Source of the DNA: an uncultured Bacteroidota bacterium
GTDB taxonomy: Bacteria; Bacteroidota; Bacteroidia; Chitinophagales; Chitinophagaceae
NCBI GenBank assembly: GCA_903839875.1
Contig: CAIMDZ010000205.1
Coordinates: forward strand, 1-43,372
DNA: 43,372 bases
Direction: 5' to 3'
The notes below the pieces were generated by a model. That model was not told the origin of the DNA. It searched no databases and saw only the letters and a program-made list of their open reading frames with translations. The first letter of the stretch is position 1, and each line of letters begins with the position of its first letter. The position numbers and the translations under genes were made by a program. Positions 28,103 to 36,854 of this stretch are shown here, piece by piece.

Positions 28103-28825
28103 TTATGGCTCAACGAACACGGGTTCAATTTCTATATTCAATCCTTTTAATTTCAGGTACACTTTCGCGCTGGTAAGTACGTCCTGGAGGCAGTATTTAC
28201 CTATGCGGGGCAGATCTTTATCGTGCCAGTAGACACCTGCTACCATGCTGCCGTCTATGTCGTTTTTGGGAGAGGGGATACCAAATACGGTAGCGAGCAA
28301 TGACAGGGAAGTGAAGTTTTTGTAGTCGCCGAAACGCCACATATCCATGGTGTCTATGTGGGTGACTTCCCAGGGCTTTTTGCCGGTATTGTCCATGCAA
28401 TCAGGCAGCTTAATTCCATTGATGAGCATTCTGCGGCACAGGAAGGGGATATCGAACTCTTTGATGTTATGACCACAGAATCTGAGGCCTTTGTGGTGTG
28501 CAATGAATTTGCGGAGGACCTCACAGAAATTATTTAACAATTCCTTCTCATCATCGTTTATGAGCGATTTTAACCTCATTTTCCAGCCATTTTCGGTTTG
28601 GTTAAGGCTGCCAAAGCCTATGCAAACAACCTTTGCAAACTCGGAAAAAATACCCGCTCTTTCCCCGAAGAGCGTTGCGGGGTCTGCCATTGGGTCGGTT
28701 GCGCTTTTTACAAATCTGGCTTTACGCACCCATTCGGCCTGCATGGGTGCATTGAGCAAAGAGAATTCCGGCTCTATTGGCACGGTTTCTATATCAATAA
28801 ACAAAATTTCCTTTAAATACTGCAT
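28103..28825 (-). CDS. DEDDy 3'-5' exonuclease (PolB-like exonuclease, DNA_pol_B_exo2 type)
   Basis: 240 residues with an RNase H-like fold and all three exonuclease motifs. Exo I is LFIDIET (Asp11 and Glu13). Exo II is FCGHNIKEFDIPFLCRRM (Asp125). Exo III is YCLQDVLTSAKVY (Tyr211 and Asp215, the YxxxD form). The family resembles the proofreading domain of family B DNA polymerases but stands alone without a polymerase domain. It probably degrades single-stranded DNA ends in the cytoplasm during repair. It is divergent from a membrane coiled-coil gene. Its partners are unknown. Confidence 0.87.
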   Translation of the reverse strand: MQYLKEILFIDIETVPIEPEFSLLNAPMQAEWVRKARFVKSATDPMADPATLFGERAGIFSEFAKVVCIGFGSLNQTENGWKMRLKSLINDDEKELLNNFCEVLRKFIAHHKGLRFCGHNIKEFDIPFLCRRMLINGIKLPDCMDNTGKKPWEVTHIDTMDMWRFGDYKNFTSLSLLATVFGIPSPKNDIDGSMVAGVYWHDKDLPRIGKYCLQDVLTSAKVYLKLKGLNIEIEPVFVEP

Positions 28826-28843
28826 TTAGCGATGGATGAATAT

Positions 28844-28865
28844 TACTTTTGTATGGTTACATTTG
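28844..28865 (+). promoter_or_regulatory. Two overlapping-range -7 elements before the coiled-coil gene
   Basis: TACTTTTG (28844-28851) and TACATTTG (28858-28865) both match TAnnTTTG, 14 nt apart, upstream of the ATG at 28904. No good -33 box is seen for either. Confidence 0.4.
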
Positions 28866-28903
28866 TATAAGATTTAATTCCTGAACGAATTTAAACAAAA
28901 ATT

Positions 28904-29851
28904 ATGAGCCAATTTAATCAAACAACTCCGCCCCCACCGCAAAATAGCCCAACTAAAAAGAACAGCTCCCTGATCTACTGGGTAGTTATTATCGTATTGT
29001 TAGTTGGATGTGTGTACTTGTTTTGGAGAAATAACCAGGATAAGAACGTAGCTCAGAAAACAGAAGCTAACCAAAAGGTTGCCATAGACTCACTTAACAA
29101 CGACCGCAATGCGTTGCAGAAAGACTTTGACGCAGCCTCAGGCAAAATAGACCAGTTGGTGTCGCAGAACGCAAAGCTGGACAGCAACCTGCAAAATGAT
29201 AAGGTAGCCATGTCTAAACTTCAATCCCAGATCAAAACCATACTCAATAATAAAAATGCCACCCAGGCAGAATTGAAGAAGGCACGTGAAATGATCACAG
29301 ACCTTACCGGCAAGACACGGATGTATGAGGAAAGGATTGCACAACTGGAAAAAGAAAATGCAACCCTGACCGGAGAAAAAGTAGTGCTCACAAAGGAGCG
29401 TGATTCAACTGTAGAAAAAAATATTTCGCTTAAAAAGGCAGGATCCGTATTGCATGCCTCCAACATCCGTATGGAAGCAATACACAAGCGCAAGAATGGT
29501 AAGGAAAAAGAAACATCGAAAGCCAGGAAAGCGAATGAATTGCGTATCACCTTTGATATTGACGAAAACCGCATTGCTGAGAGCGGCACCAAGCAGATAT
29601 ACCTGCGTATCATTGCTCCCGGAGGGAATGTGATGAGTACACCTTCAAACGCATCGGGGATGATGACCAATGCCAAAGGGGACCAGATGCAGTATTCTGT
29701 TTTGAAAAACATATCGCTTGTCCAGAACCAGCCTGTTAAAGACCTGATCGTTGACTGGAACCAGGATGGTGATTATGCCAAGGGCAGCTATTATATTGAA
29801 ATATATAGCGAAGGTTATAAGGTAGGTGGAGGTGATGTGGTATTGAAGTAG
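28904..29851 (+). CDS. Single-pass membrane protein with long coiled coil
   Basis: 315 residues. A Pro-rich N-tail (TTPPPPQNSPTKK) precedes one membrane segment (about 22-40, LIYWVVIIVLLVGCVYLFW). About 45-170 is heptad-rich coiled coil (QKDFDAASGKIDQLVSQNAKLDSNL, MYEERIAQLEKENATLTGEK). The C-terminal part (about 190-315) is probably a beta-sandwich (LRITFDIDENRIAESGTKQIYLRIIAPGGNVM, SYYIEIYSEGYKVGGGDVVLK). No established family name fits. The order suggests a periplasmic spacer rod carrying a globular head. A hairpin terminator follows about 40 nt after the stop, so it is a single-gene unit. Confidence 0.75.
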   Translation: MSQFNQTTPPPPQNSPTKKNSSLIYWVVIIVLLVGCVYLFWRNNQDKNVAQKTEANQKVAIDSLNNDRNALQKDFDAASGKIDQLVSQNAKLDSNLQNDKVAMSKLQSQIKTILNNKNATQAELKKAREMITDLTGKTRMYEERIAQLEKENATLTGEKVVLTKERDSTVEKNISLKKAGSVLHASNIRMEAIHKRKNGKEKETSKARKANELRITFDIDENRIAESGTKQIYLRIIAPGGNVMSTPSNASGMMTNAKGDQMQYSVLKNISLVQNQPVKDLIVDWNQDGDYAKGSYYIEIYSEGYKVGGGDVVLK

Positions 29852-29888
29852 TCCCCCTGCCCCCCAAGGGGGAAAGAATGATCAAATT

Positions 29889-29919
29889 GAGGGTATTGCG
29901 TAAATAGCAATACCCTTTA
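29889..29919 (+). terminator. Rho-independent-like terminator
   Basis: GGGTATTGC (29891-29899) pairs with GCAATACCC (29907-29915) around a 7-nt loop and is followed by TTTAACTT. It closes the coiled-coil gene. Confidence 0.65.
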
Positions 29920-30045
29920 ACTTATAAAAAGGTGCAATAAGAGGATACAAAACGGTATACCAGCTGACCGCGAAAACCGTTGCTGAATGCGTTGCTAACA
30001 AAGTATTTCATGAAACTGTTAACAATTCCGTAATGTAGCGTACTT

Positions 30046-30074
30046 TTTGGCTTAACATTGCAATGTTAACTTTG
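30046..30074 (+). promoter_or_regulatory. Promoter plus perfect 18-bp palindromic operator before the response regulator
   Basis: TTTG (30046-30049), a 17-nt spacer and TAACTTTG (30067-30074) fit the Bacteroidota promoter consensus. TTAACATTGCAATGTTAA (30052-30069) is a perfect 18-bp palindrome filling the spacer and entering the -7 box. A related half-site TTAACAAT lies 33 bp upstream (30019-30026), equal to three 11-bp steps, the phasing typical of OmpR/PhoB-family sites. Autoregulation by the encoded regulator is an inference. Confidence 0.65.
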
Positions 30075-30093
30075 TGCAAGATCAATAGCAATT

Positions 30094-30780
30094 ATGGAGG
30101 TTTTCCCAGGTAAGATCTTAGTAGTGGATGATGAACCGGATATAGTAGAGTTCATCACATATAATTTAAAAAACAAAGGGTATTTGGTTGCCTCGGCAAA
30201 GGATGGGGTAGAGGCCATCCGTAAAGCGAGGGATTTCAGACCCGACCTCATTCTTCTCGATATCATGATGCCCAATAAAGACGGGATAGAAACCATCAGG
30301 GAATTGAGAAATATGCATGAATTTGATGATACAGCCATCATTTTCCTTACAGCGCTTAGCGATGAGAAGTACGAAATTGAAGGCTTGAAGATCGGGGCGG
30401 ATGATTATATATCGAAACCAATAAAGCCTGAATTGCTGGCTACACGCATAGGCTCTGCGCTACGCAGGTTCCGTAAAGATGAGGAACAGGACCAGAAACA
30501 AACCTTTGGTGACCTGGAGATCAATAAGACGAAATTCACAGTCTCTTACAAAGGAAAGGAAATTTTTCTTGCAAAGAAAGAGTTCGAACTATTATCGCTG
30601 CTGGCATCCAAACCGGGGCGTGTATTCCTCCGCAATGAAATACTGCAGCGTGTATGGGGTACGGATGTAATTGTCGGCGACAGAACTATTGATGTACACA
30701 TCCGAAAGATCCGTCAGAAAGCAGGGATTGACCTGATCACTACGGTTAAGGGGGTGGGGTATAAGTTTGAGATGGCTTGA
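30094..30780 (+). CDS. OmpR/PhoB-family response regulator
   Basis: 228 residues. The receiver domain (about 6-122) has the acidic pair Asp12-Asp13, phospho-acceptor Asp56 (LILLDIMMP), Thr86 and Lys108 (DDYISKPIKPE). A winged-helix DNA-binding domain (about 132-226) follows, with KEFELLSLLASKPGRVFLRNEILQRVWG and the recognition region RTIDVHIRKIRQKAG. It acts as a phosphorylation-controlled transcription factor. The probable partner kinase is at 32830-33885, but a TMTC-like gene on the other strand separates the two, which is unusual for such pairs. The gene has its own promoter with a perfect palindrome. Close relatives in Bacteroidota belong to the PhoP/PhoB-like phosphate group, but the signal here is not certain. 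Confidence 0.93.
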   Translation: MEVFPGKILVVDDEPDIVEFITYNLKNKGYLVASAKDGVEAIRKARDFRPDLILLDIMMPNKDGIETIRELRNMHEFDDTAIIFLTALSDEKYEIEGLKIGADDYISKPIKPELLATRIGSALRRFRKDEEQDQKQTFGDLEINKTKFTVSYKGKEIFLAKKEFELLSLLASKPGRVFLRNEILQRVWGTDVIVGDRTIDVHIRKIRQKAGIDLITTVKGVGYKFEMA

Positions 30781-30816
30781 TGAAGTTGAAGGTCGAAAGT
30801 ATAAAGTCGAAAGTCC

Positions 30817-32694
30817 TCATGGGTACCTATTCCCGTTATTTGATGTATCCGCTACACTTTTCATTTGCTTTACAATCGCCAGTCCTTTTTGGGCTATTTG
30901 CTGGGTGGGATCAATTGCAAGGGTTTTATTGTAATAAACAATTGCTGAATCGTATTGTTTGTCAGCAGTATAGCAAGATGCCAGGTTCAGCAGGCCCATT
31001 ATGTAGCCGGGCTTCAGTTCAATGGTCTTCCTGAAATATTTTATTCCATCTGCATAATTCTTTTGAAAAAAGTAAGCCCTTCCAAGGTTGTAAGTAGCGA
31101 TTGAGTTAAACGGATCGAGGGAAATTGCCTTTTTGTCGTGAACTATGGCCGAATCGAACAGGCAGAGCCGGTCGTATATGGTACCGAGGGCGGCATGGGC
31201 TGCTTCAAATTCAGGGTATATGGATAGTGCACTGTTGAGGTAGCCTATGCTTTCCTGGTCTAGCTCTTTTTGATTTGTGGGAGGTGGGGCTTCGGAGCTC
31301 ATATTCAGCGATAGTTCTGAGGCCATGTAATAATTCAATTCGCAATTACGGGGAGCTTTTTTAAGGTCAGTACTAAACAAGGTGTAGTTGTCTTTCCAGT
31401 CTGCATTGCGAATAAATGTCAGGCCAGAGTATAGTATACATACCGGCCATAGTATTGCAAGCGCTTTCCTGTTTTTTGCAAATAGGGGTGTGCCGGTATT
31501 TGCGATCCACCTATCGTAAGCGAGAGCTGCAGCGAGGCAAAAACCGACTGACGGAAAAAAAAGAAACCGCTCAGCTATTTCGGAATAGATGAGGAAGGGG
31601 ATGTTGGAGAATAGAAACAGGGTAGCAAGAAAAAATAAGATGCCAAACGCCCATGGGTCTTTAGGCCTTCTAACCAAACGGTAGATGCCTGTGACCGTGA
31701 GGGCAAGTATTACTGCGAGTGAAACCAGGACAAATAGGTTGCCAAATCCCACAGTTGGTATACTATTATAACTATAATCGCAAATGAGGGGGTAGGGCAG
31801 GAACAGTAACTTCAGATACATGCCAATTACTAAAATGGCCGAAGCCATGCGGGAAAGCAGGTCGGGTGCGGAGATGAGCGGATTGGACAAGAATACTATT
31901 GCATTAGTGTGATTTGTGCCAAGTACTGCGGCCCTTACTAACAGGAAACCAATGGTGATAACAGCCGTAGACGCAGTGATGAAGAGGCTGCGTTTTCTAT
32001 TTTCATTTTCATAAAAGAAGAATACTAAAGGAATTAAAAAGATGAACGCGATCACCGTTTCTTTCGACAGGTAAGACAAAAGCAAAGCTCCAGCGCCGGC
32101 CAGCAACTGCATGATTTTACCTGACCGTGCATACCTTGTAAAACAAATAAGTGAGATAAAAGCAAAAAGAAAACACATCAATTCATCCCTGCTTTTGATG
32201 TTGGCGACAACTTCTGTATGGACAGGGTGCAGCGCGAACAGAAGGGCGGCGATAAAGGCTATGCCGGTTCGTTCGTTTTTAAGCAGCCTGTTCAGGAAAA
32301 GAAAAAGGGCAATGACGCAACCGATAAAAAGTAACACATTTGAAAGATGCCCTTCAGAGGGATTGGCGCCGAAAAGCTGGTATTCTATTGCTGATAATAT
32401 TAAAGGAACGGGCCGGTAACTCCCGGCGTCGTTAGATTGTTCGAAGCCTTTCAGACGTGGGGTAACGAGGATTTCGGGGATGCCGGAGAAGCCTTTTGTT
32501 ACAATTGTATTCCGGGTGATGACTGTTGCGTCGTCCAGTACGTAACCGTTCTGCATGGTATTTGCATAAACAGCAAATGAAATGATTGCGAGCAGCAGGC
32601 TTAAGGTTCTGATAGGCAACCAAGCCGGCGTTTGTCCGTCCTTTTTAATTTGAGTGCTGTTTGCGGGCAGGGATTTGTTAGTTTGTTTAGACAT
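30817..32694 (-). CDS. TMTC-like membrane protein with C-terminal TPR repeats (paralog 2)
   Basis: 625 residues, very similar along its whole length to the product of 23622-25523. The same signatures are present: NGYVLDDATVITRN (acidic pair 54-55), LFALHPVHTEVVANIKSRDELM, YLSKETVIAFIFLIPLVFFFYENENRKRS, AERFLFFPSVGFCLAAAL. TPR units fill about 515-610 (IATYNLGRAYFFQKNYADGI, MGLLNLASCYTADKQYDSAI). Predicted role as for the paralog: a GT-C-type transferase using a lipid-linked sugar, with a TPR domain that binds the acceptor protein. It lies on the opposite strand between a response regulator and a histidine kinase that are expected to be neighbours, which suggests a later insertion by duplication. 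A TACTTTTG box (32702-32709) lies 7 nt before its ATG. Confidence 0.82.
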   Translation of the reverse strand: MSKQTNKSLPANSTQIKKDGQTPAWLPIRTLSLLLAIISFAVYANTMQNGYVLDDATVITRNTIVTKGFSGIPEILVTPRLKGFEQSNDAGSYRPVPLILSAIEYQLFGANPSEGHLSNVLLFIGCVIALFLFLNRLLKNERTGIAFIAALLFALHPVHTEVVANIKSRDELMCFLFAFISLICFTRYARSGKIMQLLAGAGALLLSYLSKETVIAFIFLIPLVFFFYENENRKRSLFITASTAVITIGFLLVRAAVLGTNHTNAIVFLSNPLISAPDLLSRMASAILVIGMYLKLLFLPYPLICDYSYNSIPTVGFGNLFVLVSLAVILALTVTGIYRLVRRPKDPWAFGILFFLATLFLFSNIPFLIYSEIAERFLFFPSVGFCLAAALAYDRWIANTGTPLFAKNRKALAILWPVCILYSGLTFIRNADWKDNYTLFSTDLKKAPRNCELNYYMASELSLNMSSEAPPPTNQKELDQESIGYLNSALSIYPEFEAAHAALGTIYDRLCLFDSAIVHDKKAISLDPFNSIATYNLGRAYFFQKNYADGIKYFRKTIELKPGYIMGLLNLASCYTADKQYDSAIVYYNKTLAIDPTQQIAQKGLAIVKQMKSVADTSNNGNRYP

Positions 32695-32701
32695 AAATTT
32701 T

Positions 32702-32709
32702 CAAAAGTA
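32702..32709 (-). promoter_or_regulatory. Candidate -7 element TACTTTTG for TMTC-like paralog 2
   Basis: The - strand reads TACTTTTG (TAnnTTTG) 7 nt before the ATG at 32694. No -33 box is seen at normal spacing. Confidence 0.4.
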
Positions 32710-32829
32710 AAAATACAAAACCATAAGAATCCGGCAGCAAAAAAATAACCTGGATTGTTTCATGATGTACGCAATCCGGCATCTGTCATTTTTTTCTAAT
32801 AGCTAAGAACTTTTGACTAACTTAGTGCC

Positions 32830-33885
32830 ATGTCTGTGCTTGATATTAAAAATCTTACGCCGCGGCTATTGTCGTTTCTTACTTCGCTGATCATTGCTGC
32901 CACAAATGCCTTGCTGAGCCTTTTCCTGGAGCACCAGTGGTACACGCCATTACTGGTATTTACTGTGACCTTTATTATTATTTACTGGCTTTATTACTAT
33001 ACCCTGCAGCGGTTTATTTACCGTAAGATAAAACTGATCTATAAATTCATATACCAGACCAAAGCAACCAAGAAGGAAGAATTCTTTTATGAAAATATCC
33101 TTCCGCAGAAATCAATTGAGGAAGTGAGTGAAGATGTGCAGAAGTGGGCTATGCAAAGAAAGGATGAAATAGAACTGCTGAGGGCCAACGAGCTATTCAG
33201 GAAGGAGTTCCTGATGAACCTGGCACATGAATTGCGGACGCCCATATTTTCGGTTCAGGGGTATGTTGACACATTACTGGGCGGCGCTCTTGAAGATGAA
33301 GAGGTTAACAGGAAGTTCCTTACCAATGCCTCTAAAAGCATTGACAGGCTGGTGCGGTTAGTGGATGACCTGGATGAAATATCCAAACTGGAATCGGGAA
33401 AAATACCTGTGATACAGGAGCCATTTGCAATCCAGGACCTTATTAAGGATGTGTATGAAGAATTATCGCTGAAAGCAAAGGAACGGGTAACACAACTTTC
33501 TTTTAAAAAAGGTACGGAACGCCCCATATTTGTAACGGCTGATAAGCAAAAGATAAAACAGGTATTGGTAAACCTGGTTGAGAATGCCATAAAATATGGT
33601 AATGAACAAGGAAACATTATCGCCGGGTGCTATGACATGGACGAGAAGCATGTGTACATTGAAATATCCGACGACGGGCCGGGTATTGCAGAAGAGCATC
33701 TGCCCAGGATATTTGAACGGTTTTACCGGGCTGACCGAAGCCGTTCCAGATCTATTGGAGGTACAGGCCTGGGTTTGGCAATTGTTAAACACATTATAGA
33801 AGCCCATGGACAAACTGTAAATGTGCGGAGTAAGGTAGGGGTGGGTTCTTCTTTTGGGTTTACGTTGGATAAGGCTAAGGCTTAG
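32830..33885 (+). CDS. Membrane sensor histidine kinase
   Basis: 351 residues. Two membrane segments (about 13-33 and 40-58) have almost no periplasmic loop between them, so sensing probably happens in or near the membrane or through partners. A linker helix (about 65-125) leads to the HisKA domain with the phospho-accepting His133 in NLAHELRTPIFSVQGYV. The HATPase domain has the N box LVNLVENAIKYG, the G1 box DDGPGIAEEHLPRIFERFYRAD and the G2 box GGTGLGLAIVKHII. It phosphorylates a response regulator, most likely the one at 30094-30780. This kinase type with short N-terminal TMs is widespread and strongly conserved in Bacteroidota and is related to PhoR. It is separated from its regulator by a TMTC-like gene. 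Confidence 0.92.
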   Translation: MSVLDIKNLTPRLLSFLTSLIIAATNALLSLFLEHQWYTPLLVFTVTFIIIYWLYYYTLQRFIYRKIKLIYKFIYQTKATKKEEFFYENILPQKSIEEVSEDVQKWAMQRKDEIELLRANELFRKEFLMNLAHELRTPIFSVQGYVDTLLGGALEDEEVNRKFLTNASKSIDRLVRLVDDLDEISKLESGKIPVIQEPFAIQDLIKDVYEELSLKAKERVTQLSFKKGTERPIFVTADKQKIKQVLVNLVENAIKYGNEQGNIIAGCYDMDEKHVYIEISDDGPGIAEEHLPRIFERFYRADRSRSRSIGGTGLGLAIVKHIIEAHGQTVNVRSKVGVGSSFGFTLDKAKA

Positions 33886-33993
33886 CTCACAAACCCCAAT
33901 AATCAACCTGAAAAAAATAATATCCTGTATTTGCTGAAATAAGATAAAAAGGTTAACTTTAATATCTTTTTTAAAAATTGGATAATTTATCGT

Positions 33994-34001
33994 TAATTTT
34001 G
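33994..34001 (+). promoter_or_regulatory. Candidate -7 element TAATTTTG before deoC
   Basis: TAATTTTG matches TAnnTTTG 20 nt before the deoC ATG. A TTG at 33978-33980 is closer (13 nt) than the usual 17-23 nt. Confidence 0.4.
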
Positions 34002-34021
34002 TACTCTTATTAAAAAATCCC

Positions 34022-34690
34022 ATGTCCATGAGTATAGCTTCCTATATAGAGCATACAGTTTTGAAACAAACAACCACGATTTCCGAGGTAGACAAAGTCT
34101 GCATGGAAGCTTCGATGGAGAATTTTTATGCTGTGTGTATCCCTCCAAAATATGTTCATGGTGCAAAAAAGATGCTGGATGGAAGTAATGTGAAGGTTGT
34201 AACTGTAATAGGATTCCCATTAGGATTGAGTGCAAAAGAAACGAAGGTGAAGGAAATAGAGGAAGCAATTCGCATGGGTGCCGATGAATTGGATATGGTA
34301 ATAGACCTGGGTGCATTGAAAAGCGGCGACTGGAAGCACCTGGAAGATGAAATAAAGGATTGCCTGAAGCCTGTTTACGCCGGAAGAAAGATTGTGAAAG
34401 TAATTGTGGAAAGCGGTATACTTACAGAAAATGAGTTGATTACATGCTGTAAACTATACAGCAACTTCAATATAGATTTTATGAAAACATCTACCGGTTA
34501 TGCAGATAAAGGGGTAACTATTGAGGCTGTAAAATTAATGAAAACGTATTTGCCCCAGAGAATTGGCATTAAAGCGTCGGGGGGAATCAGAAATTATGCG
34601 TTTGCGAAAGAATTGTTAAATGCAGGCGCTACAAGGATCGGTTGCACAGCCAGCATGCATATCATGAAAGAAAGCAGGGAACATAAGTAA
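34022..34690 (+). CDS. deoC: Deoxyribose-phosphate aldolase
   Basis: 222 residues, the usual DeoC length. It cleaves 2-deoxyribose-5-phosphate to glyceraldehyde-3-phosphate and acetaldehyde in deoxynucleoside catabolism, in the cytoplasm. The TIM-barrel motifs are intact: IEHTVLKQ, VIGFPLG, ADELDMVIDLGALKSGDW (Asp91), FMKTSTGY with the Schiff-base Lys155, and the second lysine Lys184 in IKASGGIRNY. Met1 at 34022 and Met3 at 34028 are both possible starts. It precedes a SPOR-domain gene and an M20 hydrolase gene on the same strand but with gaps over 100 nt, so co-transcription is not certain. Confidence 0.95.
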   Translation: MSMSIASYIEHTVLKQTTTISEVDKVCMEASMENFYAVCIPPKYVHGAKKMLDGSNVKVVTVIGFPLGLSAKETKVKEIEEAIRMGADELDMVIDLGALKSGDWKHLEDEIKDCLKPVYAGRKIVKVIVESGILTENELITCCKLYSNFNIDFMKTSTGYADKGVTIEAVKLMKTYLPQRIGIKASGGIRNYAFAKELLNAGATRIGCTASMHIMKESREHK

Positions 34691-34893
34691 ATAATAATTT
34701 AATAGTAATTCAACCAATTTGCTCCAGTATTTAAAGGAACTTTCTAAATCATTCCTGATTATTTTTATCTGCCTTTAGTCAACTATCCAACTGAGCACAT
34801 TTTATTTGTCAACATGCTCTCGTAAATAAAATATTATTTTATTTCACGTAAGGTTTGTAATTTTAGTTTTTAAAACTTTGTGGCTCCTCAATA

Positions 34894-35544
34894 ATGAAGC
34901 GGTTGAAATTAATATGGATCTTATCCCTGTTGCTATTTTTTGTAGCTGAACTTAAGGCACAGGATAATGCCCAGGGAAATGTTGTAGTACATTCCGACCC
35001 GCGCCTTTCTTTGCTGGTCAGTAAGCCACATAATATGGAGGTCACTGCCTCAAATATCACAAAGCATAAGCCTGCTGTAGTTTCACATCAAAGGTCTGTT
35101 GAAATTTCTACGACGGCAGTCAAAAATAAACCATCGAAAAATATTGCTATCAGCACCTCTGCGCCTGTATTATCCAATTCAAATACTAAAACAATAAAAC
35201 AGGGGGCAGTAAAGGTGAGCAGTGCAGAAGCAAGTACTACAGGGCATGCAGGAGGATGGACACCGCCGATGCACCGCAAGGCGCGTTCTGTTTCTTCAGG
35301 CAAGGGTTTCAGGGTGCAGATATATAACGGCCCTGACCGTAGCAAGGCAATAGAAAGGAAGACAGAATTTATGCGTAATTACCCCAGTATCCGTACTTAC
35401 CTGACTTATATAGCGCCTTGTTTCAGGGTAAAGGTAGGTGATTACCGCAACCGTAATGAAGCGATTGGAATGCTGAAAGAAGCCAATTCGGCTTATAGCC
35501 CATGTATGATAGTTCCGGATATAATTAATATCAGTACTTTCTAA
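34894..35544 (+). CDS. Secreted SPOR-domain protein
   Basis: 216 residues. A signal peptide (about 1-22, ending ELKAQ) is followed by a low-complexity Ser/Thr/Lys-rich linker (about 25-140). The C-terminal SPOR domain (about 146-212) is GKGFRVQIYNGPDRSKAIERK, then TYLTYIAPCFRVKVGDYRNRNEAIGML. SPOR domains bind denuded peptidoglycan glycans, often at division sites, so the protein probably sits in the periplasm attached to the wall. The linker composition suggests a flexible tether. The gene lies between deoC and an M20 hydrolase. Confidence 0.88.
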   Translation: MKRLKLIWILSLLLFFVAELKAQDNAQGNVVVHSDPRLSLLVSKPHNMEVTASNITKHKPAVVSHQRSVEISTTAVKNKPSKNIAISTSAPVLSNSNTKTIKQGAVKVSSAEASTTGHAGGWTPPMHRKARSVSSGKGFRVQIYNGPDRSKAIERKTEFMRNYPSIRTYLTYIAPCFRVKVGDYRNRNEAIGMLKEANSAYSPCMIVPDIINISTF

Positions 35545-35666
35545 AGTCAGTAAGCTGAAAGTGGAAAACTACGTTAATGTTACCATTTAGAATTTATAAT
35601 AAATAATTGTCCCGTACCAGAGGTTGCGGGTTATTTTGCCGGTGCAATCAAACACCATAATTAACG

Positions 35667-36854
35667 ATGCTAGAAACAAAAATCCGCGAAAAGGCAGAAC
35701 AGTATTTTGAAGAAGTGAAAGCTATTCGCCATCATATTCATGCCAACCCCGAGCTTTCATTCCAGGAGTATAATACTGCTTCATTTATTTCAGATAAATT
35801 GAAAGCTGTTGGTATTAAACACACAACCGGAATTGCTGGTACCGGCATAGTTGCAATAATAGAAGGCAAAAACCCCGGTAAGCGTTGCGTAGCGCTGCGT
35901 GCGGATATGGATGCCCTGCCCATACTGGAAAAGAATGAAGTAGCCTACCGCTCCCAAAATAATGGCGTGATGCATGCCTGCGGTCATGATGTTCATACAA
36001 GTTGTCTGTTAGGCGCAGCCTTTATTCTGAATGACCTGAAGAATGAATTTGAAGGTACTGTGAAACTGATCTTTCAACCAGGCGAGGAAAAGGATCCGGG
36101 AGGAGCAAGCCTGATGATAAAGGAAGGAGTACTGGAAAATCCCAGGCCTGCAGCGATCTTCGGCTTGCATGTTTTTCCGTATCTGCCCAGTGGTTCGGTA
36201 GGATTCCGACCCGGCCAATACATGGCCAGTGCCGATGAGATATATATAACTATTGAGGGAAAGGGTGGACATGCCGCATCGCCGCACCTGACTGCAGACA
36301 CCATTTCAATAGCAGCCTTGCTAATCACCGGCCTTCAGCAGGTCGTATCGCGCAAGGCGAACCCGGTGTCTCCGTCAGTACTTACTTTTGGCAAGATACA
36401 AGGCGGATCGGCAACAAATGTGATACCCGAAAAAGTCGAGATCCTTGGCACGTTCCGTGCTATGGACGAGCAATGGCGGTATGAGGCACACAAATGGATA
36501 AAGGACTTCACCATCAGCACCTGCGAGGCATACGGTGCAAAAGTAACAATAGATATACCGCCTGGATATCCCTCGCTGTTCAACAACCCAGAACTGACCA
36601 GCAACGCTATAGCGTGGGCGGGTGAATACCTTGGCCCTGCTAACGTCAAAGAACTGGAAGTACGAATGGGTGCAGAGGATTTCGCATTTTATACACTCCA
36701 GGTGCCAGGCTGTTTTTTCAGGATAGGTACAAGTAAAGAAGGAAAAGAATTTACCTCACCGGTACATACTGCCACATTCGATATTGATGAAGAAGCTTTG
36801 AAGGTGGGAATGGGCATGATGGCGTTGTGTGGGGTGAGGACCACCGAACTATAG
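35667..36854 (+). CDS. M20-family amidohydrolase (N-acyl-amino-acid hydrolase type)
   Basis: 395 residues, the normal size for the family. Metal-site landmarks: HACGHDVH (Cys105 and His107), the GEE pair near 140-141, FGLHVFPYLPSG (His168), and a C-terminal SPVHTATFDIDEEAL. The dimerisation/lid domain (about 185-300) contains GKGGHAASPH. These enzymes remove acyl groups from amino acids or peptides (hippurate or N-acetyl-amino acid hydrolase types) using one or two divalent metals, in the cytoplasm since no signal peptide is seen. Its end overlaps the end of the convergent DUF5615 gene by 6 nt. The substrate cannot be read from the sequence. Confidence 0.92.
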   Translation: MLETKIREKAEQYFEEVKAIRHHIHANPELSFQEYNTASFISDKLKAVGIKHTTGIAGTGIVAIIEGKNPGKRCVALRADMDALPILEKNEVAYRSQNNGVMHACGHDVHTSCLLGAAFILNDLKNEFEGTVKLIFQPGEEKDPGGASLMIKEGVLENPRPAAIFGLHVFPYLPSGSVGFRPGQYMASADEIYITIEGKGGHAASPHLTADTISIAALLITGLQQVVSRKANPVSPSVLTFGKIQGGSATNVIPEKVEILGTFRAMDEQWRYEAHKWIKDFTISTCEAYGAKVTIDIPPGYPSLFNNPELTSNAIAWAGEYLGPANVKELEVRMGAEDFAFYTLQVPGCFFRIGTSKEGKEFTSPVHTATFDIDEEALKVGMGMMALCGVRTTEL

